From: JAMXLO01 sp036265005 | GTDB lineage: Bacteria > Pseudomonadota > Alphaproteobacteria > Acetobacterales > Acetobacteraceae | DNA length: 64,000 bases | Assembly (NCBI GenBank): GCA_036265005.1 | Contig: DATAPW010000374.1 | Span: forward strand, 1-64,000 | Reading direction: 5' to 3' | In this document: positions 29,139-38,427 of the stretch, one piece after another | Layout of the letters: the number at the start of each line of letters is the position of its first letter | Numbering within the stretch: position 1 is the stretch's first letter | Program-made: the position numbers and the translations under genes | Notes under the pieces: generated by a model | Databases searched by the model: none | Told to the model about the DNA's origin: nothing | Seen by the model: the letters and a program-made list of their open reading frames with translations, nothing else

Positions 29139-30305
29139 ATGGACTTCCACATCAGCCCGGAGCAGCGGGAGATGGTCGCTTCGGTGCGCGACCTGGCGCA
29201 GTCCGAGTTCAAGGCGAATGCCGGCAAGTGGATGGATGGCACGTTCCCCTGGGAGAACATGAAGAAGCTCGCCGCACTCGGCGTCCTCGGCATGTCGGTG
29301 CCGGAGGAATATGGCGGCCTTGGGTTGCCGATTTTGGACACCGCACTGATCCTCGAGGAGATCGCCAAGGTCTGTTACGTCACCGCGATGGCGGTATTGG
29401 GCGAGGCCGGCGTGCAGACCAGGGTGATCGCCCGCTACGCACCGGTCGCGATCCGCGACCGAATCCTGCCGCGGGTGGTCAGCGGCGACTGCATCCTGGC
29501 GATTTGCATGACCGAACCGCATGCCGGCACCGATGTCGCCAATTACCGCACCAACGCGCGCATCGTCGGCGATCGCGTGATCCTGAAGGGCACCAAGACG
29601 CTGATCAGCCGCGCGCCAGAGGCCGGCATGTTCGTGGTGTTCTCCCGCATCGACGGAAAGCCCGGCCGCGAGGGCATAGGCTGCATCCTGCTGGAAGCCG
29701 GCACACCCGGTTTCGAGGTCACGGGCACCTACCACACGATGGGTGGCGAGAACCTGCACGAGATCCAGTTCAACGACTGCGAGTTGCCGCTGGAGAACCT
29801 TGTCATCCGCGACGATGGCTTTCGCAAGCTGCTCACTGCATTCAACACCCAACGCTGCCTGAACCCCAGCATTTCGCTTGGCCTGGCGGAAGGTGCGTTC
29901 GACGAAGCGGTGAACTATGTGCGGGAGCGCACGGTGTTCGGCAAACCGATCGCCGACCATCAGGGCATCCGTTGGAAACTCGCAGATATGTTCAAGGAGA
30001 TCGAAGCGGGCAGGGGATTGCTGTATCGCGCTTGCATGACAGCCAATCCGTTCCCCGACCCATTCATGGCCGCGACCGCAAAAGTGTTTTGCAACGAGAT
30101 GTCGCTGCGCGTCACCTCGGAGGCGGTGCAGTTGCACGGCGGCTTCGGCTTCACTGACGAATATCCGGTGTCCAGGTTTTATCGTGGCGCGCGCTACGGC
30201 TCGATCGGCGGCGGCACGTCGGAAACATTGCGCGACCTGATGGGCCGCAAGATCGTCGGCGACGTCGACTTCGAACAGGGTATCCTCGGCCTGGGGACCT
30301 ACTGA
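29139..30305 (+). CDS. Acyl-CoA dehydrogenase family protein
   Basis: A 388-residue FAD enzyme. MDFHISPEQREMVASVRDLA opens the helical N-domain, MSVPEEYGGLGLP and CMTEPHAGTDVANYRTNA contact FAD and substrate, and AVQLHGGFGFTDEYPVSRFY matches the C-domain. The stretch that normally reads IYEGTSE is SIGGGTSE, so the medium-chain-type catalytic Glu is Gly here. The alternative base position in the helix before the FG of ERTVFG also shows no Glu. The substrate is unknown. It heads an operon with CoA-ligase subunits and a CoA-transferase. Confidence 0.9.
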   Translation: MDFHISPEQREMVASVRDLAQSEFKANAGKWMDGTFPWENMKKLAALGVLGMSVPEEYGGLGLPILDTALILEEIAKVCYVTAMAVLGEAGVQTRVIARYAPVAIRDRILPRVVSGDCILAICMTEPHAGTDVANYRTNARIVGDRVILKGTKTLISRAPEAGMFVVFSRIDGKPGREGIGCILLEAGTPGFEVTGTYHTMGGENLHEIQFNDCELPLENLVIRDDGFRKLLTAFNTQRCLNPSISLGLAEGAFDEAVNYVRERTVFGKPIADHQGIRWKLADMFKEIEAGRGLLYRACMTANPFPDPFMAATAKVFCNEMSLRVTSEAVQLHGGFGFTDEYPVSRFYRGARYGSIGGGTSETLRDLMGRKIVGDVDFEQGILGLGTY

Positions 30306-30306
30306 C

Positions 30307-31434
30307 GTGCTGCTGATCGAGGCCGACGGCAAGGCGCTGCTGGCAATGCACGGTGTGGGGGTGCCCGATGCGGTGCTGGCCAGCGATGCCGCCATCGCCG
30401 ATCTGCCCGGCGTTGGTCCCTGGATGGTGAAGGCACAAGTACCGGTGGGCGGCCGCGGCAAGGCCGGCGGCGTCGTGCGCTGCGACACACGGCAGGACGT
30501 GGTCGCCGCGGTGCAGCGCATGCTGGGCGGCCGCTTGAAGGGCCATCAGGTCGATGCCTGCCTGATCGAACAGGCCGCCGCCGGCAAGGAACGCTATTTG
30601 GCGATCATGGTCGACCCCGCCAGTTATGGTCTGCGGGTGATCTACTCGGCCGCCGGCGGCGTCGATATCGAGCAATCCGGGGCGCAGGGGCGTCTGTGTC
30701 CACCGCACGCGAGCGCGGCAGCCGAGGCCCTGGCAGAACTGATTGCTGACGAACCCTCCGAATTGCGCGGTCCGATCGCGGCGGTTGGCCGACGGCTGGC
30801 CGATCTCCTGATCGGCCGCGAGCTCGCGCTGGCGGAAATCAATCCGCTTTTCGTGTCCGCCGCCGGATGCGTAGCCGGCGATGCGAAACTGGTCGTGGAT
30901 TTGGGCGCGGTGGAACGCCAGCCGAGCATCGCCGCGCTGATCGGGTCACGGCCGCAGACCTACGTCGATGCCAATCGCAAACTGGTTGAAGGCTTCGATT
31001 ATGTGGAGCTGGATCCGCACGGCGAGATCGGCCTGGTCACCACCGGTGCCGGACTGTCGATGATGCTGATCGACGAGCTCACCGCCCGCGGGATGATGCC
31101 GCTGAATTTCTGCGATATTCGCACCGGCCAGATGCGCGGCAGTCCCGCCCGGCTGATGCGCGTGCTGGAGTGGATCACCTCGAGACCATCCTTGCGGATT
31201 GTGCTGGTGAACATCTTTGCCGGCATCACCGACCTGGCCGAGTTCGGCGGATTGCTGGCAACGGCGATCGAGCAGACACCCACTCTGCGCGTGCCCGTGG
31301 TCGCGCGCCTGGTCGGTCGCGGTGCTCAGGACGCGCGACGCATCCTGGCTGACCGTCAGCCCGGCATGCTGGTCACCGAGGATCTGGAAGGAGCCATGCG
31401 GCGCGTTGACGGGCTGCTAAGGCAGCCAGCATGA
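30307..31434 (+). CDS. Succinyl-CoA synthetase beta-like ATP-grasp subunit
   Basis: A 375-residue beta subunit of an acyl-CoA ligase. The N-terminal ATP-grasp half includes VKAQVPVGGRGKAGGVVRCD, and AEINPLFVS carries the Mg-nucleotide residues; the C-terminal ligase half has VTTGAGLSMMLIDEL and VNIFAGITDLAEFGG. It is related to SucC and to malate-CoA ligase MtkA but diverged from both. GTG 30307 starts 1 nt after the dehydrogenase stop, and its own stop overlaps the alpha subunit. The acid substrate is not predictable. Confidence 0.85.
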   Translation: MLLIEADGKALLAMHGVGVPDAVLASDAAIADLPGVGPWMVKAQVPVGGRGKAGGVVRCDTRQDVVAAVQRMLGGRLKGHQVDACLIEQAAAGKERYLAIMVDPASYGLRVIYSAAGGVDIEQSGAQGRLCPPHASAAAEALAELIADEPSELRGPIAAVGRRLADLLIGRELALAEINPLFVSAAGCVAGDAKLVVDLGAVERQPSIAALIGSRPQTYVDANRKLVEGFDYVELDPHGEIGLVTTGAGLSMMLIDELTARGMMPLNFCDIRTGQMRGSPARLMRVLEWITSRPSLRIVLVNIFAGITDLAEFGGLLATAIEQTPTLRVPVVARLVGRGAQDARRILADRQPGMLVTEDLEGAMRRVDGLLRQPA

Positions 31435-32327
31435 GCGCCGGCGTGATCGCTTCCCTGTCCCGCGAAACACCGGTGATCGTGCAGGGCATCACCGGCCGCA
31501 TGGGTCGCACGCACGCCGTTCTGATGCGCGCCTACGGCACCAACATCGTCGGCGGCACGTCTACACGAACCGATATACCGGAAGCCGCCGGCGTGAAGGT
31601 GTTCGCCACCTGCCGCGACGCCGTGCTGGCAACCGGCGCGGTGGTATCGGTGGCAATGGCGCCGCCGCTGGAAACCCTGGCCGCCGTGGAGGAAGCACTC
31701 ACCGCCGGCATCCAGCTTATCGTCACGGTGGCCGAGGGCATTCCACTGCACGACGCAGTGAGGATCGGCCGCGCGGTGCGGCATGCCGGCGCGACATGGA
31801 TTGGCGCCTCCACACCAGGCATGGCAATTCCCGGCGAAATCAAACTCGGCTTCCTGCCCGATGTCTGCCTGCGTCCCGGCTCATTCGCCATCATGTCGAA
31901 AAGCGGCACGCTGTCCTACGAGGTCGGCTACCGCCTGGCGCTCGAACGCCTCGGCCAGAGCATCTGGGTCGGCGTCGGCGGCGACTCCGTGAAGGGCGTG
32001 CGCTTTGCCGACCTGCTGTCGGTGTTCTTCGCCGATCCGCGCACTCACGCCATCATTCTGGTCGGCGAGGTCGGCGGCAGCGAGGAAGAGGAATGCGCCG
32101 ATGCGCTCGCACGTCTTGGCGTTCGCAAGCCGCTCTTCGCGTTGATCGCCGGACGCGAGGCGAAGGAGGGTGTGTCGATGGGCCATGCCGGCGCGCTGGT
32201 GATGGGTGATGCCGGAACGCTCGCATCGAAAACGCAACGCCTCACCACCGCAGGCGCGCGGGTGTTCGGCTCGATCGAAACCCTGATTCATGCCTGCGTC
32301 GGCGACTTCGCGGCGTTGCGCACATGA
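31431..32327 (+). CDS. Succinyl-CoA synthetase alpha-like subunit
   Basis: A 298-residue alpha subunit pairing with the preceding gene. The CoA-binding Rossmann domain holds PVIVQGITGRMGRTHAVLM, SVAMAPPLETL and IGASTPGMAIPGEIKLGFLP; MSKSGTLSYEVGYRL and GVGGDSVKGVRFADLL follow. The phosphorylated histidine is in VSMGHAGALVMGDAG. All key residues seem present, so the pair should be active as an NDP-forming acyl-CoA ligase. Overlaps of 4 nt on both sides couple it to its neighbours. Confidence 0.9.
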   Translation: MSAGVIASLSRETPVIVQGITGRMGRTHAVLMRAYGTNIVGGTSTRTDIPEAAGVKVFATCRDAVLATGAVVSVAMAPPLETLAAVEEALTAGIQLIVTVAEGIPLHDAVRIGRAVRHAGATWIGASTPGMAIPGEIKLGFLPDVCLRPGSFAIMSKSGTLSYEVGYRLALERLGQSIWVGVGGDSVKGVRFADLLSVFFADPRTHAIILVGEVGGSEEEECADALARLGVRKPLFALIAGREAKEGVSMGHAGALVMGDAGTLASKTQRLTTAGARVFGSIETLIHACVGDFAALRT

Positions 32328-33523
32328 AGCTGCTCGATGGCGTGCGTGTGCTGGATCTGACGAATGTCATTGCCGGGCCTCTGGCATCCTATCAGCTTGC
32401 GTCACTCGGCGCAGAGGTCATCAAGGTGGAAGTTCCCGGCATCGGCGACCTGTCGCGCAAAATGGGCGCCGATCCTGAGTTGGGAAAACGCCAGATGGGG
32501 GCTTCGTTCCTGGCAATGAATGCCGGCAAGAAGTCGATCACGCTCAACCTGAAGCACGCGCGAGGCAAGGAGCTGTTCCGCAAGCTGGCTGCGGACGCCG
32601 ACGTGGTGCTGGAGAACTTCCGACCCGGCACGATGCAGCGGCTTGGCCTCGGTCCTGATGTACTGCGCGCGATCAACCGGCGCTTGATCTATTGCGCAGT
32701 ATCCGGCTTTGGCCAGACCGGACCACTCGCACAACGCGCGAGTTACGATCAGATCATCCAGGGTTTTTGCGGGTTGATGAGCCTGACCGGCGATGCTGAC
32801 ACTGCGCCGATGCGGGCTGGCCTGGTGGTCTGCGACACCACCGCGGCAATCACCGCCGCTTTTGCCATCGCGGCCGCCTTGTTCCGTCGCGCGTCCACCG
32901 GCGAGGGCGAGGTGATCGATGTCGCCATGCTGGACTGCGCACTGGGCAGCATGACGTCGTGGATGCTGTCAAACTTTCTCAATGCTGGCCATTTACCGCA
33001 TCCGTTGGGCAACCACAGCCACACATCGGCGCCGTCGGGCACGTTCCGTACCAGGGACGGCGTGATCAATCTGGTCAACAACGAACAGAAGCAGTTCGAG
33101 GCGACCTGTGATGCATTGGAACTGCCTGAGCTGAAGGCCGATCCGCGTTTTCGCGGTCGTGACGAGCGTATGCGCAATCAGCAGGCGCTGCAGTCGGTTC
33201 TGGAGGCGCGCCTGGCGCAGGCAACCAGCGCCGACTGGGAAGCGCGGCTCAGCGAGGCGGGCGTGCCGGTAGGCCCGGTTCTCACGGTGCCGCAGATCGC
33301 CGATCACGAGCAGCTTCGCGAGCGCGGGGTGCTTCACACCATTCATGCGGCGGCGATCGGACGCGATATCAAGGTGGCGGGGCTTGGCTTCCATCTGGGC
33401 AGTCGTCCGGTTGGGATCGATGTGCCGCCGCCAATGCTTGGCGAGCACACCGAGGAGGTGCTGCGCCGGGTCGGCTGCACCGACGCTGATATTGACTCGT
33501 TGCGTGGCGAGGGTGCGATCTGA
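32324..33523 (+). CDS. Class III (CaiB/BaiF) CoA-transferase
   Basis: A 399-residue family III CoA-transferase that moves CoA between carboxylic acids through an aspartyl-CoA thioester. It opens LLDGVRVLDLTNVIAGPLAS and continues with GKKSITLNLKHARGKELFRK, VVLENFRPGTMQRLGLG and YCAVSGFGQTGPLA; the catalytic Asp is in MRAGLVVCDTTAAIT. ATG 32324 overlaps the ligase stop as ATGA. Beside a CoA ligase and a dehydrogenase it suggests activation and CoA exchange of a short organic acid. Confidence 0.92.
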   Translation: MKLLDGVRVLDLTNVIAGPLASYQLASLGAEVIKVEVPGIGDLSRKMGADPELGKRQMGASFLAMNAGKKSITLNLKHARGKELFRKLAADADVVLENFRPGTMQRLGLGPDVLRAINRRLIYCAVSGFGQTGPLAQRASYDQIIQGFCGLMSLTGDADTAPMRAGLVVCDTTAAITAAFAIAAALFRRASTGEGEVIDVAMLDCALGSMTSWMLSNFLNAGHLPHPLGNHSHTSAPSGTFRTRDGVINLVNNEQKQFEATCDALELPELKADPRFRGRDERMRNQQALQSVLEARLAQATSADWEARLSEAGVPVGPVLTVPQIADHEQLRERGVLHTIHAAAIGRDIKVAGLGFHLGSRPVGIDVPPPMLGEHTEEVLRRVGCTDADIDSLRGEGAI

Positions 33524-33535
33524 AGGAACAGTGCG

Positions 33536-34393
33536 ATGTATTTCGGGCCGCCGCCGCAGATGCTGCAGACCGAAGTGTTTGCGATGCTCCCCGAGCATTT
33601 GGCGAAGGGGCCGGATGGCAAGCGAGCCGGTTTCCTCGAAGGACCATCGTTCGACCGCGATGGCAACCTGCTCTGCGTCGACATCCGGGCCGGACGGATC
33701 TACCGGATTTCGTCCCACGGCGTCTGGGAGGTCCTGATCGAATACGATGGCTTGCCGAACGGGTTGAAACTGCACCGGGACGGACGGGTCTTTGTCGCGG
33801 ATCGCAAGAATGGGCTGATGGTGCTGGACCCGCGCACCGCCAGCATCGAGGCGTTGCTGCCCGGTCCGACGGTCGGCCAGCGGTTTCGCGGCCTCAATGA
33901 CCTGATCTTCGCCGACCAGGGCCGCACCGGATTGCAGGATCCAACCGGACGCGTTTGGAAGCTTGGCGCTGGCGGTTCGCTGCATTGCGTGATCGACAAC
34001 GCACCGAGTCCGAACGGCCTGGTGTTCAACAAACGAGAGACTGCACTCTACCTCGCAGTGACGCGCGCCAATGCGGTGTGGCGGATCGAACTCGACGAAC
34101 CGGATCATCGTACCGGTCTGTTCGTGCAGCTGTTCGCTGCTGGACCGGACGGCATGGCACTCGATGAGGCAGGCAACATCGTCGTGGCGCACCCGACGGT
34201 TGGCGGCGTGTGGGTGTTCAGCCGGACCGGGGAGCCGCTGCACTACCTCAAGTCATGTGCCGGCGAAATGACGACGAATGTCGCCTATGGCGGGGAGGGA
34301 AATCGCACGCTGTACATCACGGAATCCCGCACCGGCTCAATCCTGACCGCACGCCTCCCGGTGGCCGGAAAGCGGATGTATTCGCACGCATGA
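33536..34393 (+). CDS. SMP-30/gluconolactonase-like hydrolase
   Basis: A 285-residue six-bladed beta-propeller lactonase. The metal ligands are visible in order: Glu in AGFLEGPSFDRDG, Asn in DNAPSPNGLVF, and Asp in AAGPDGMALDEAGN; RGLNDLIFADQG also fits. It hydrolyses lactones of sugars or aromatic breakdown products. ATG 33536 starts 12 nt after the CoA-transferase stop with GAAGGAA upstream, so it is probably the last gene of the operon beginning at 29139. It converges with the aldolase on the other strand (9 nt apart). Confidence 0.88.
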   Translation: MYFGPPPQMLQTEVFAMLPEHLAKGPDGKRAGFLEGPSFDRDGNLLCVDIRAGRIYRISSHGVWEVLIEYDGLPNGLKLHRDGRVFVADRKNGLMVLDPRTASIEALLPGPTVGQRFRGLNDLIFADQGRTGLQDPTGRVWKLGAGGSLHCVIDNAPSPNGLVFNKRETALYLAVTRANAVWRIELDEPDHRTGLFVQLFAAGPDGMALDEAGNIVVAHPTVGGVWVFSRTGEPLHYLKSCAGEMTTNVAYGGEGNRTLYITESRTGSILTARLPVAGKRMYSHA

Positions 34394-34402
34394 CATTGTC
34401 CG

Positions 34403-35206
34403 CTACCCCTTGATGTCGCGGACAAATTTCGCCTTCTCGGCCGCGGCCGCAAGCAGGAATGAGAAATCCGTGCCGGTGGAGACATAGCGCGCGCCTTGGC
34501 GCACATACTCCGCCATAAGGTCGGGTCGTGAAGCCAGACCACCAACGCCGACATGCTTGCCCTGCTTGCGGCAGGCGGCGATGGTGCGGAGAAAGGCGTC
34601 GCGGACATTCGGGTGGTCGAATTGTCCCGTGATGCCCATCTCGTTGCAGAGGTCGTTCGTGCCGATCAACATCATGTCGACGCCGTCCACCGCGGCGATT
34701 TCCTCGACATGCTCCAGCGCCGCGACCGTCTCCATCATCACCACCACCATGGTGGCATCGTTCATCGCCTGGTTGACCACAGCGGACGGATAGCTGCGAT
34801 ACTGATAATGTGGCAGTGCGCCGCCGGCGCCGCGTTCGCCGAATGGCGGGAACTTGGCATAGCCCACCACCTCGCGTGCCTCGGCTGCGGACCGGACATG
34901 CGGTGCAATCACCCCCATGGCGCCACCGTCCAGCAGGCGACAGATGAACTCAGGGCTGTTGGCAGGAACGCGGACCAACGGGGTGATGCCGCATTGCATT
35001 GCCGCGATGCAGATCTGGCAGACGCTATCGATGGAGAACGTATTGTGCTCCACATCGACATAGATCGTGTCGAAGCCGGCGGTGGCCGCAATCTGCGCGA
35101 TTTCGATGGTTCGGCTCAGCCGGACCGTCATCGAGGCGACCACCTCATCGCGCGCCAGCTTCTCCTTCACGCGGTTGCGCAAAATGTCGCTCAGTTCCTG
35201 TGTCAT
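34403..35206 (-). CDS. HpcH/HpaI-family aldolase
   Basis: A 267-residue metal-dependent class II aldolase of the 2-keto-3-deoxy acid type. The catalytic His is in VDVEHNTFSID, the Arg in PLVRVPANSPEF, the metal-binding Glu in VVMMETVAALEH and the Asp in LIGTNDLCNEMG. It splits hydroxy-keto acids into pyruvate and an aldehyde. The first 25 residues form a helix typical of the group. ATG 35206 has GGAGGCAG upstream. Divergent from the broken dehydrogenase at 35294. Confidence 0.9.
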   Translation of the reverse strand: MTQELSDILRNRVKEKLARDEVVASMTVRLSRTIEIAQIAATAGFDTIYVDVEHNTFSIDSVCQICIAAMQCGITPLVRVPANSPEFICRLLDGGAMGVIAPHVRSAAEAREVVGYAKFPPFGERGAGGALPHYQYRSYPSAVVNQAMNDATMVVVMMETVAALEHVEEIAAVDGVDMMLIGTNDLCNEMGITGQFDHPNVRDAFLRTIAACRKQGKHVGVGGLASRPDLMAEYVRQGARYVSTGTDFSFLLAAAAEKAKFVRDIKG

Positions 35207-35293
35207 GGCTGCCTCCCCAGATGGCGGCCATGTTGCCCGGTGAGCGCGCCGGCCTCAAGATGACGCAAAGCGTTAGGGCGGACGGAGCTCCCG

Positions 35294-36099
35294 ATGACCC
35301 ACAGGGTGGCCTTCCTCGACGTCATGGACACCAAGGTACGCGACGAAATCCGCTCCGAACTGCCGGACGGCTTCTCGATTGGTTTCGCCGCATCCGCTGA
35401 CCGGGGCGAGCATTTGGCGCTGGTGGCCGATGCGGATTTCATCCTGACCAGCGTTCCGGTAGACGCCGACATGATCCGTGCTGCGCCGAAGCTGAAGCTG
35501 CTGCACAAATGGGGCATCGGCGTCGACAAGTTCGACCTGGATGCCGCGCGCAATGCCGGCGTGCCGGTGGCGATCACCTTCGGCGCGAACGCCGGCGCGG
35601 TGTCCGAGCATGTGCTGATGCTCATGCTCGCCACCTATCGCCGCCTGGCGCTGGCAGATCGCAAGCTGCGCGATGGCGTCTGGCTGCGGCCGCAGCTTCG
35701 CGCGCAGTGTTACCAGCTCTCCGGCAAGACGGTTGGACTGCTTGGGTTTGGCAATGTCTCGCGTATGGTCGCGCATCGGCTCGCCGGGTTCGAGGTGGAG
35801 ATCATCTATAGCGACATCCGCCGCGCGGGGGCATCGTTGACGAGGTGGCGTTGTATGATGCACTGGTCGGTGGCAAGCTGCATGGCGCGGGGCTTGACGT
35901 GTTTGCCATGGAGCCGGCGGATCCGGCAAACCCGCTGTTCCGGCTCGATCAGGTGGTGGTCACGCCACACACCGCGGGCAGTGTGATCGACCTGGTGGCC
36001 GACATTGCGCGCCACGCCTTCACCAACATGCAGACCGTGCTGCGCGGTGCGCCGTTGCCGCCGGATGATCTGATATCGCCGCCGAAGGGGATGAATTGA
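35294..36099 (+). pseudogene. D-2-hydroxyacid dehydrogenase, internally deleted and frameshifted
   Basis: The first 525 nt encode a normal D-isomer-specific dehydrogenase N-terminus: LKLLHKWGIGVDKFDLDAA, AVSEHVLMLMLATYRR and the NAD motif GLLGFGNVSRMVAHRLAGFE up to IIYSDIRRA. The family's C-terminus resumes at about 35826 in another frame as RGGIVDEVALYDALVGGKLH, then GLDVFAMEPADP and VVVTPHTAGSV with the catalytic His. About 55-65 residues, including most of the second half of the NAD domain, are missing at the junction. The upstream frame runs on as nonsense to 35986. It looks like a deletion of roughly 170-200 bp. Confidence 0.8.
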
Positions 36100-38427
36100 A
36101 TGGCAACGTTGAAGAGCAGGTCGGTCCGCCGACGTGAGGATGTTCGGTTGCTGACCGGCCGCGGGAGATACGCCGCTGACCAGCATCCGCCCGGCATGCT
36201 GCAGGCTGTGTTGGTGCGCTCGCCGCACGCGCACGCATCCATCGGCGACATCGATGTCGCGGCGGCGCTCGCGATGCCCGGTGTGGTGGCGGTGTTCACT
36301 GCTGCCGATCTGACGGATGTTTCACCGATTCCGGGCGGCATCGGTTTTCCGCGCCCTGATGGCGGCCCGGCACCGAAGACCGACCGGCCGCTGCTGGCGT
36401 CCGATCGCGTGCGTTTCGTGGGCGAGCCGGTTGCGGTGGTGCTGGCGGAAACGATGGACGCCGGCAAGGACGCCGCTGAAGCGGTAATGGTGGATTATTC
36501 CGAGCTGCCGCTGGTAACCGATCCGATCGCAGCGATGGAAACCGGTGCTCCGCCGGTGTGGGACAATGTGCCAGACAATATCGGCTTCCTGTGGAAGCGC
36601 GGCGACGCGGCGGCGACCGATGCGGCTTTGCGGAGCGCAGCCCATGTGGCGCGGCTGCAATTCACCGTGTCTCGGGTCACCGCCAATTCGATGGAGCCGC
36701 GCGGTGCCTGGGCGGAGCTTGGCGCGGACGGCCGGATGGAGGTGCATGCCGCACACCAGTCGCCATATAATCTGCGCAACGGCATGGCCAACGGCAATTT
36801 CGGCATCAAGCCAACCGAGATCCGCGTGCTGGCCGACGATGTGGGCGGTTCGTTCGGGATGAAGTCCGGCGTGCAGCCGGAATATGCATTGGTTGCCTGG
36901 GCGGCACGCAAGATCAGTCGACCGGTGCGCTGGATCTCCGATCGCACCGAGGGATTTCTTGCCGATGAACAGGCGCGTGAGATGCGGATTACTGCTGAAC
37001 TGGCGCTGGATGCAGCGGGAAAGTTCACGGCGTTGAAGTTGCGCTGGGACGTCAACCTGGGCGCCTACGTCACCGGACGTTCGGGTTGGCCGGTCGGCAA
37101 TATCGGCGGCACCGCGGGCGTCTATCATATCCCGACGATGTACGCGGAGTCCTGCGGCATCCTGACCAACACGGTGCCCACCGCGGCGTATCGCGGCGCG
37201 GGCCGGCCGGAAGCGACCTATACGATCGAGCGTCTCATCGACATCGCGGCTCGTGAACTCGGCATCAGCCCGTACGAACTGCGCCGACGGAACCTCATTC
37301 CGCCCGATGCGATGCCGTACAAGACCGCGCTCACCTTCACCTATGATTGCGGCGAGTTCGAAGGCAACATGCAGAAGGCGGCGGAGTTGTCGGAACTCGA
37401 CAGCTTCGCGGCGCGGCGTGCGGAAGCAGAGTCGCGCGGTAAGTTGCGCGGCATCGGCCTGTGTAATTGCATCGAGGTTGCCGGGGGGCCGTTCCTGCGT
37501 CCGGCGAAGGATCAGTCAACATTGCGCCTGGCGGAGGATGGCACGCTGATCCTGCGGACCGGCTCAATGTCGGTGGGGCAGGGGTTGGAGACCGCGTTCT
37601 GCCAACTTGTCGCCGAACGATTTAGCGTGCCGATTGACCAGGTGCAATACGAGCAGGGCGACACCGATCTGCTGTCCGGAGGCAAGGGCAACGGCGGCTC
37701 AGGCGCGTTGTGCATCGGCGGTTCGGCAGTGACTCTGGCGGTGGATGCGGTAATCGAAAAGGCCAAGCGCATCGCATCGGAATTGCTCGAGGCAGCAGAG
37801 GTTGACGTGACGTTCGAGGCCGGCCGCTTCACGATTGCCGGCACGGATCGTTCGGTCGACCTCGCAACAGTGGCGCGCGCCGCGTACGATCCCGCGCATA
37901 TTGCGCCGGGCGAGGAAGGCGGCCTGGTGGAGAGCGGTGAATTCACCCCGACGGCGGTGACGTTCCCCAACGGCACGCATATCTGCGAGGTGGAGATCGA
38001 TCCCGACACCGGCGTGACCGAAATCGTTCGCTACAGCGCGGTGGAGGAACTTGGCTACGTGCTCAATCCGCTGCTCGTGGCGGGGCAAACGCACGGTGGC
38101 GTGGCGCAGGGCGTCGGCCAGGCATTGGGCGAGCAGATCGTACACAATCCGCAATCCGGCCAGATGCTGACTGCATCGTTCATGGATTATCAGATGCCGC
38201 GTGCGGACGACCTGCCGGACATCCGCATGGCAACCCGGGAAGTGCCGACCAAGGTGAACCCACTCGGCGCGAAGGGAGTGGGTGAGGCCGGCACGGTCGG
38301 CGCGATGGCGGCGGCGATGAATGCGGTGAACGACGCACTGGCTCCGTTGGGCATTCGCCACTTCGACATGCCGGCGACACCAAATCGCGTATGGCACGCG
38401 ATCGCCGCGGCACGCGCGCATGGGTGA
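36100..38427 (+). CDS. Xanthine dehydrogenase-family molybdopterin-binding subunit
   Basis: A 775-residue large subunit of a molybdenum hydroxylase (CoxL/XdhB type). It starts KSRSVRRREDVRLLTGRGRY, with NSMEPRGAWAE, the MPT motif DDVGGSFGMKSG, AYRGAGRPEATYTIERLID (not the CO-dehydrogenase AYRCSFR), VGQGLETAF and the catalytic Glu in AKGVGEAGTVGA. These enzymes hydroxylate heterocycles, aldehydes or CO. No FAD or 2Fe-2S subunit gene lies in this window, so its electron partners must be elsewhere. ATG 36100 abuts the pseudogene stop. Confidence 0.93.
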   Translation: MATLKSRSVRRREDVRLLTGRGRYAADQHPPGMLQAVLVRSPHAHASIGDIDVAAALAMPGVVAVFTAADLTDVSPIPGGIGFPRPDGGPAPKTDRPLLASDRVRFVGEPVAVVLAETMDAGKDAAEAVMVDYSELPLVTDPIAAMETGAPPVWDNVPDNIGFLWKRGDAAATDAALRSAAHVARLQFTVSRVTANSMEPRGAWAELGADGRMEVHAAHQSPYNLRNGMANGNFGIKPTEIRVLADDVGGSFGMKSGVQPEYALVAWAARKISRPVRWISDRTEGFLADEQAREMRITAELALDAAGKFTALKLRWDVNLGAYVTGRSGWPVGNIGGTAGVYHIPTMYAESCGILTNTVPTAAYRGAGRPEATYTIERLIDIAARELGISPYELRRRNLIPPDAMPYKTALTFTYDCGEFEGNMQKAAELSELDSFAARRAEAESRGKLRGIGLCNCIEVAGGPFLRPAKDQSTLRLAEDGTLILRTGSMSVGQGLETAFCQLVAERFSVPIDQVQYEQGDTDLLSGGKGNGGSGALCIGGSAVTLAVDAVIEKAKRIASELLEAAEVDVTFEAGRFTIAGTDRSVDLATVARAAYDPAHIAPGEEGGLVESGEFTPTAVTFPNGTHICEVEIDPDTGVTEIVRYSAVEELGYVLNPLLVAGQTHGGVAQGVGQALGEQIVHNPQSGQMLTASFMDYQMPRADDLPDIRMATREVPTKVNPLGAKGVGEAGTVGAMAAAMNAVNDALAPLGIRHFDMPATPNRVWHAIAAARAHG

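Noticed and set aside
28974..30521. 515-residue minus-strand open frame
   Set aside because: Antisense of the acyl-CoA dehydrogenase and the start of the ligase subunit; composition is shadow-like and it spans the palindrome.
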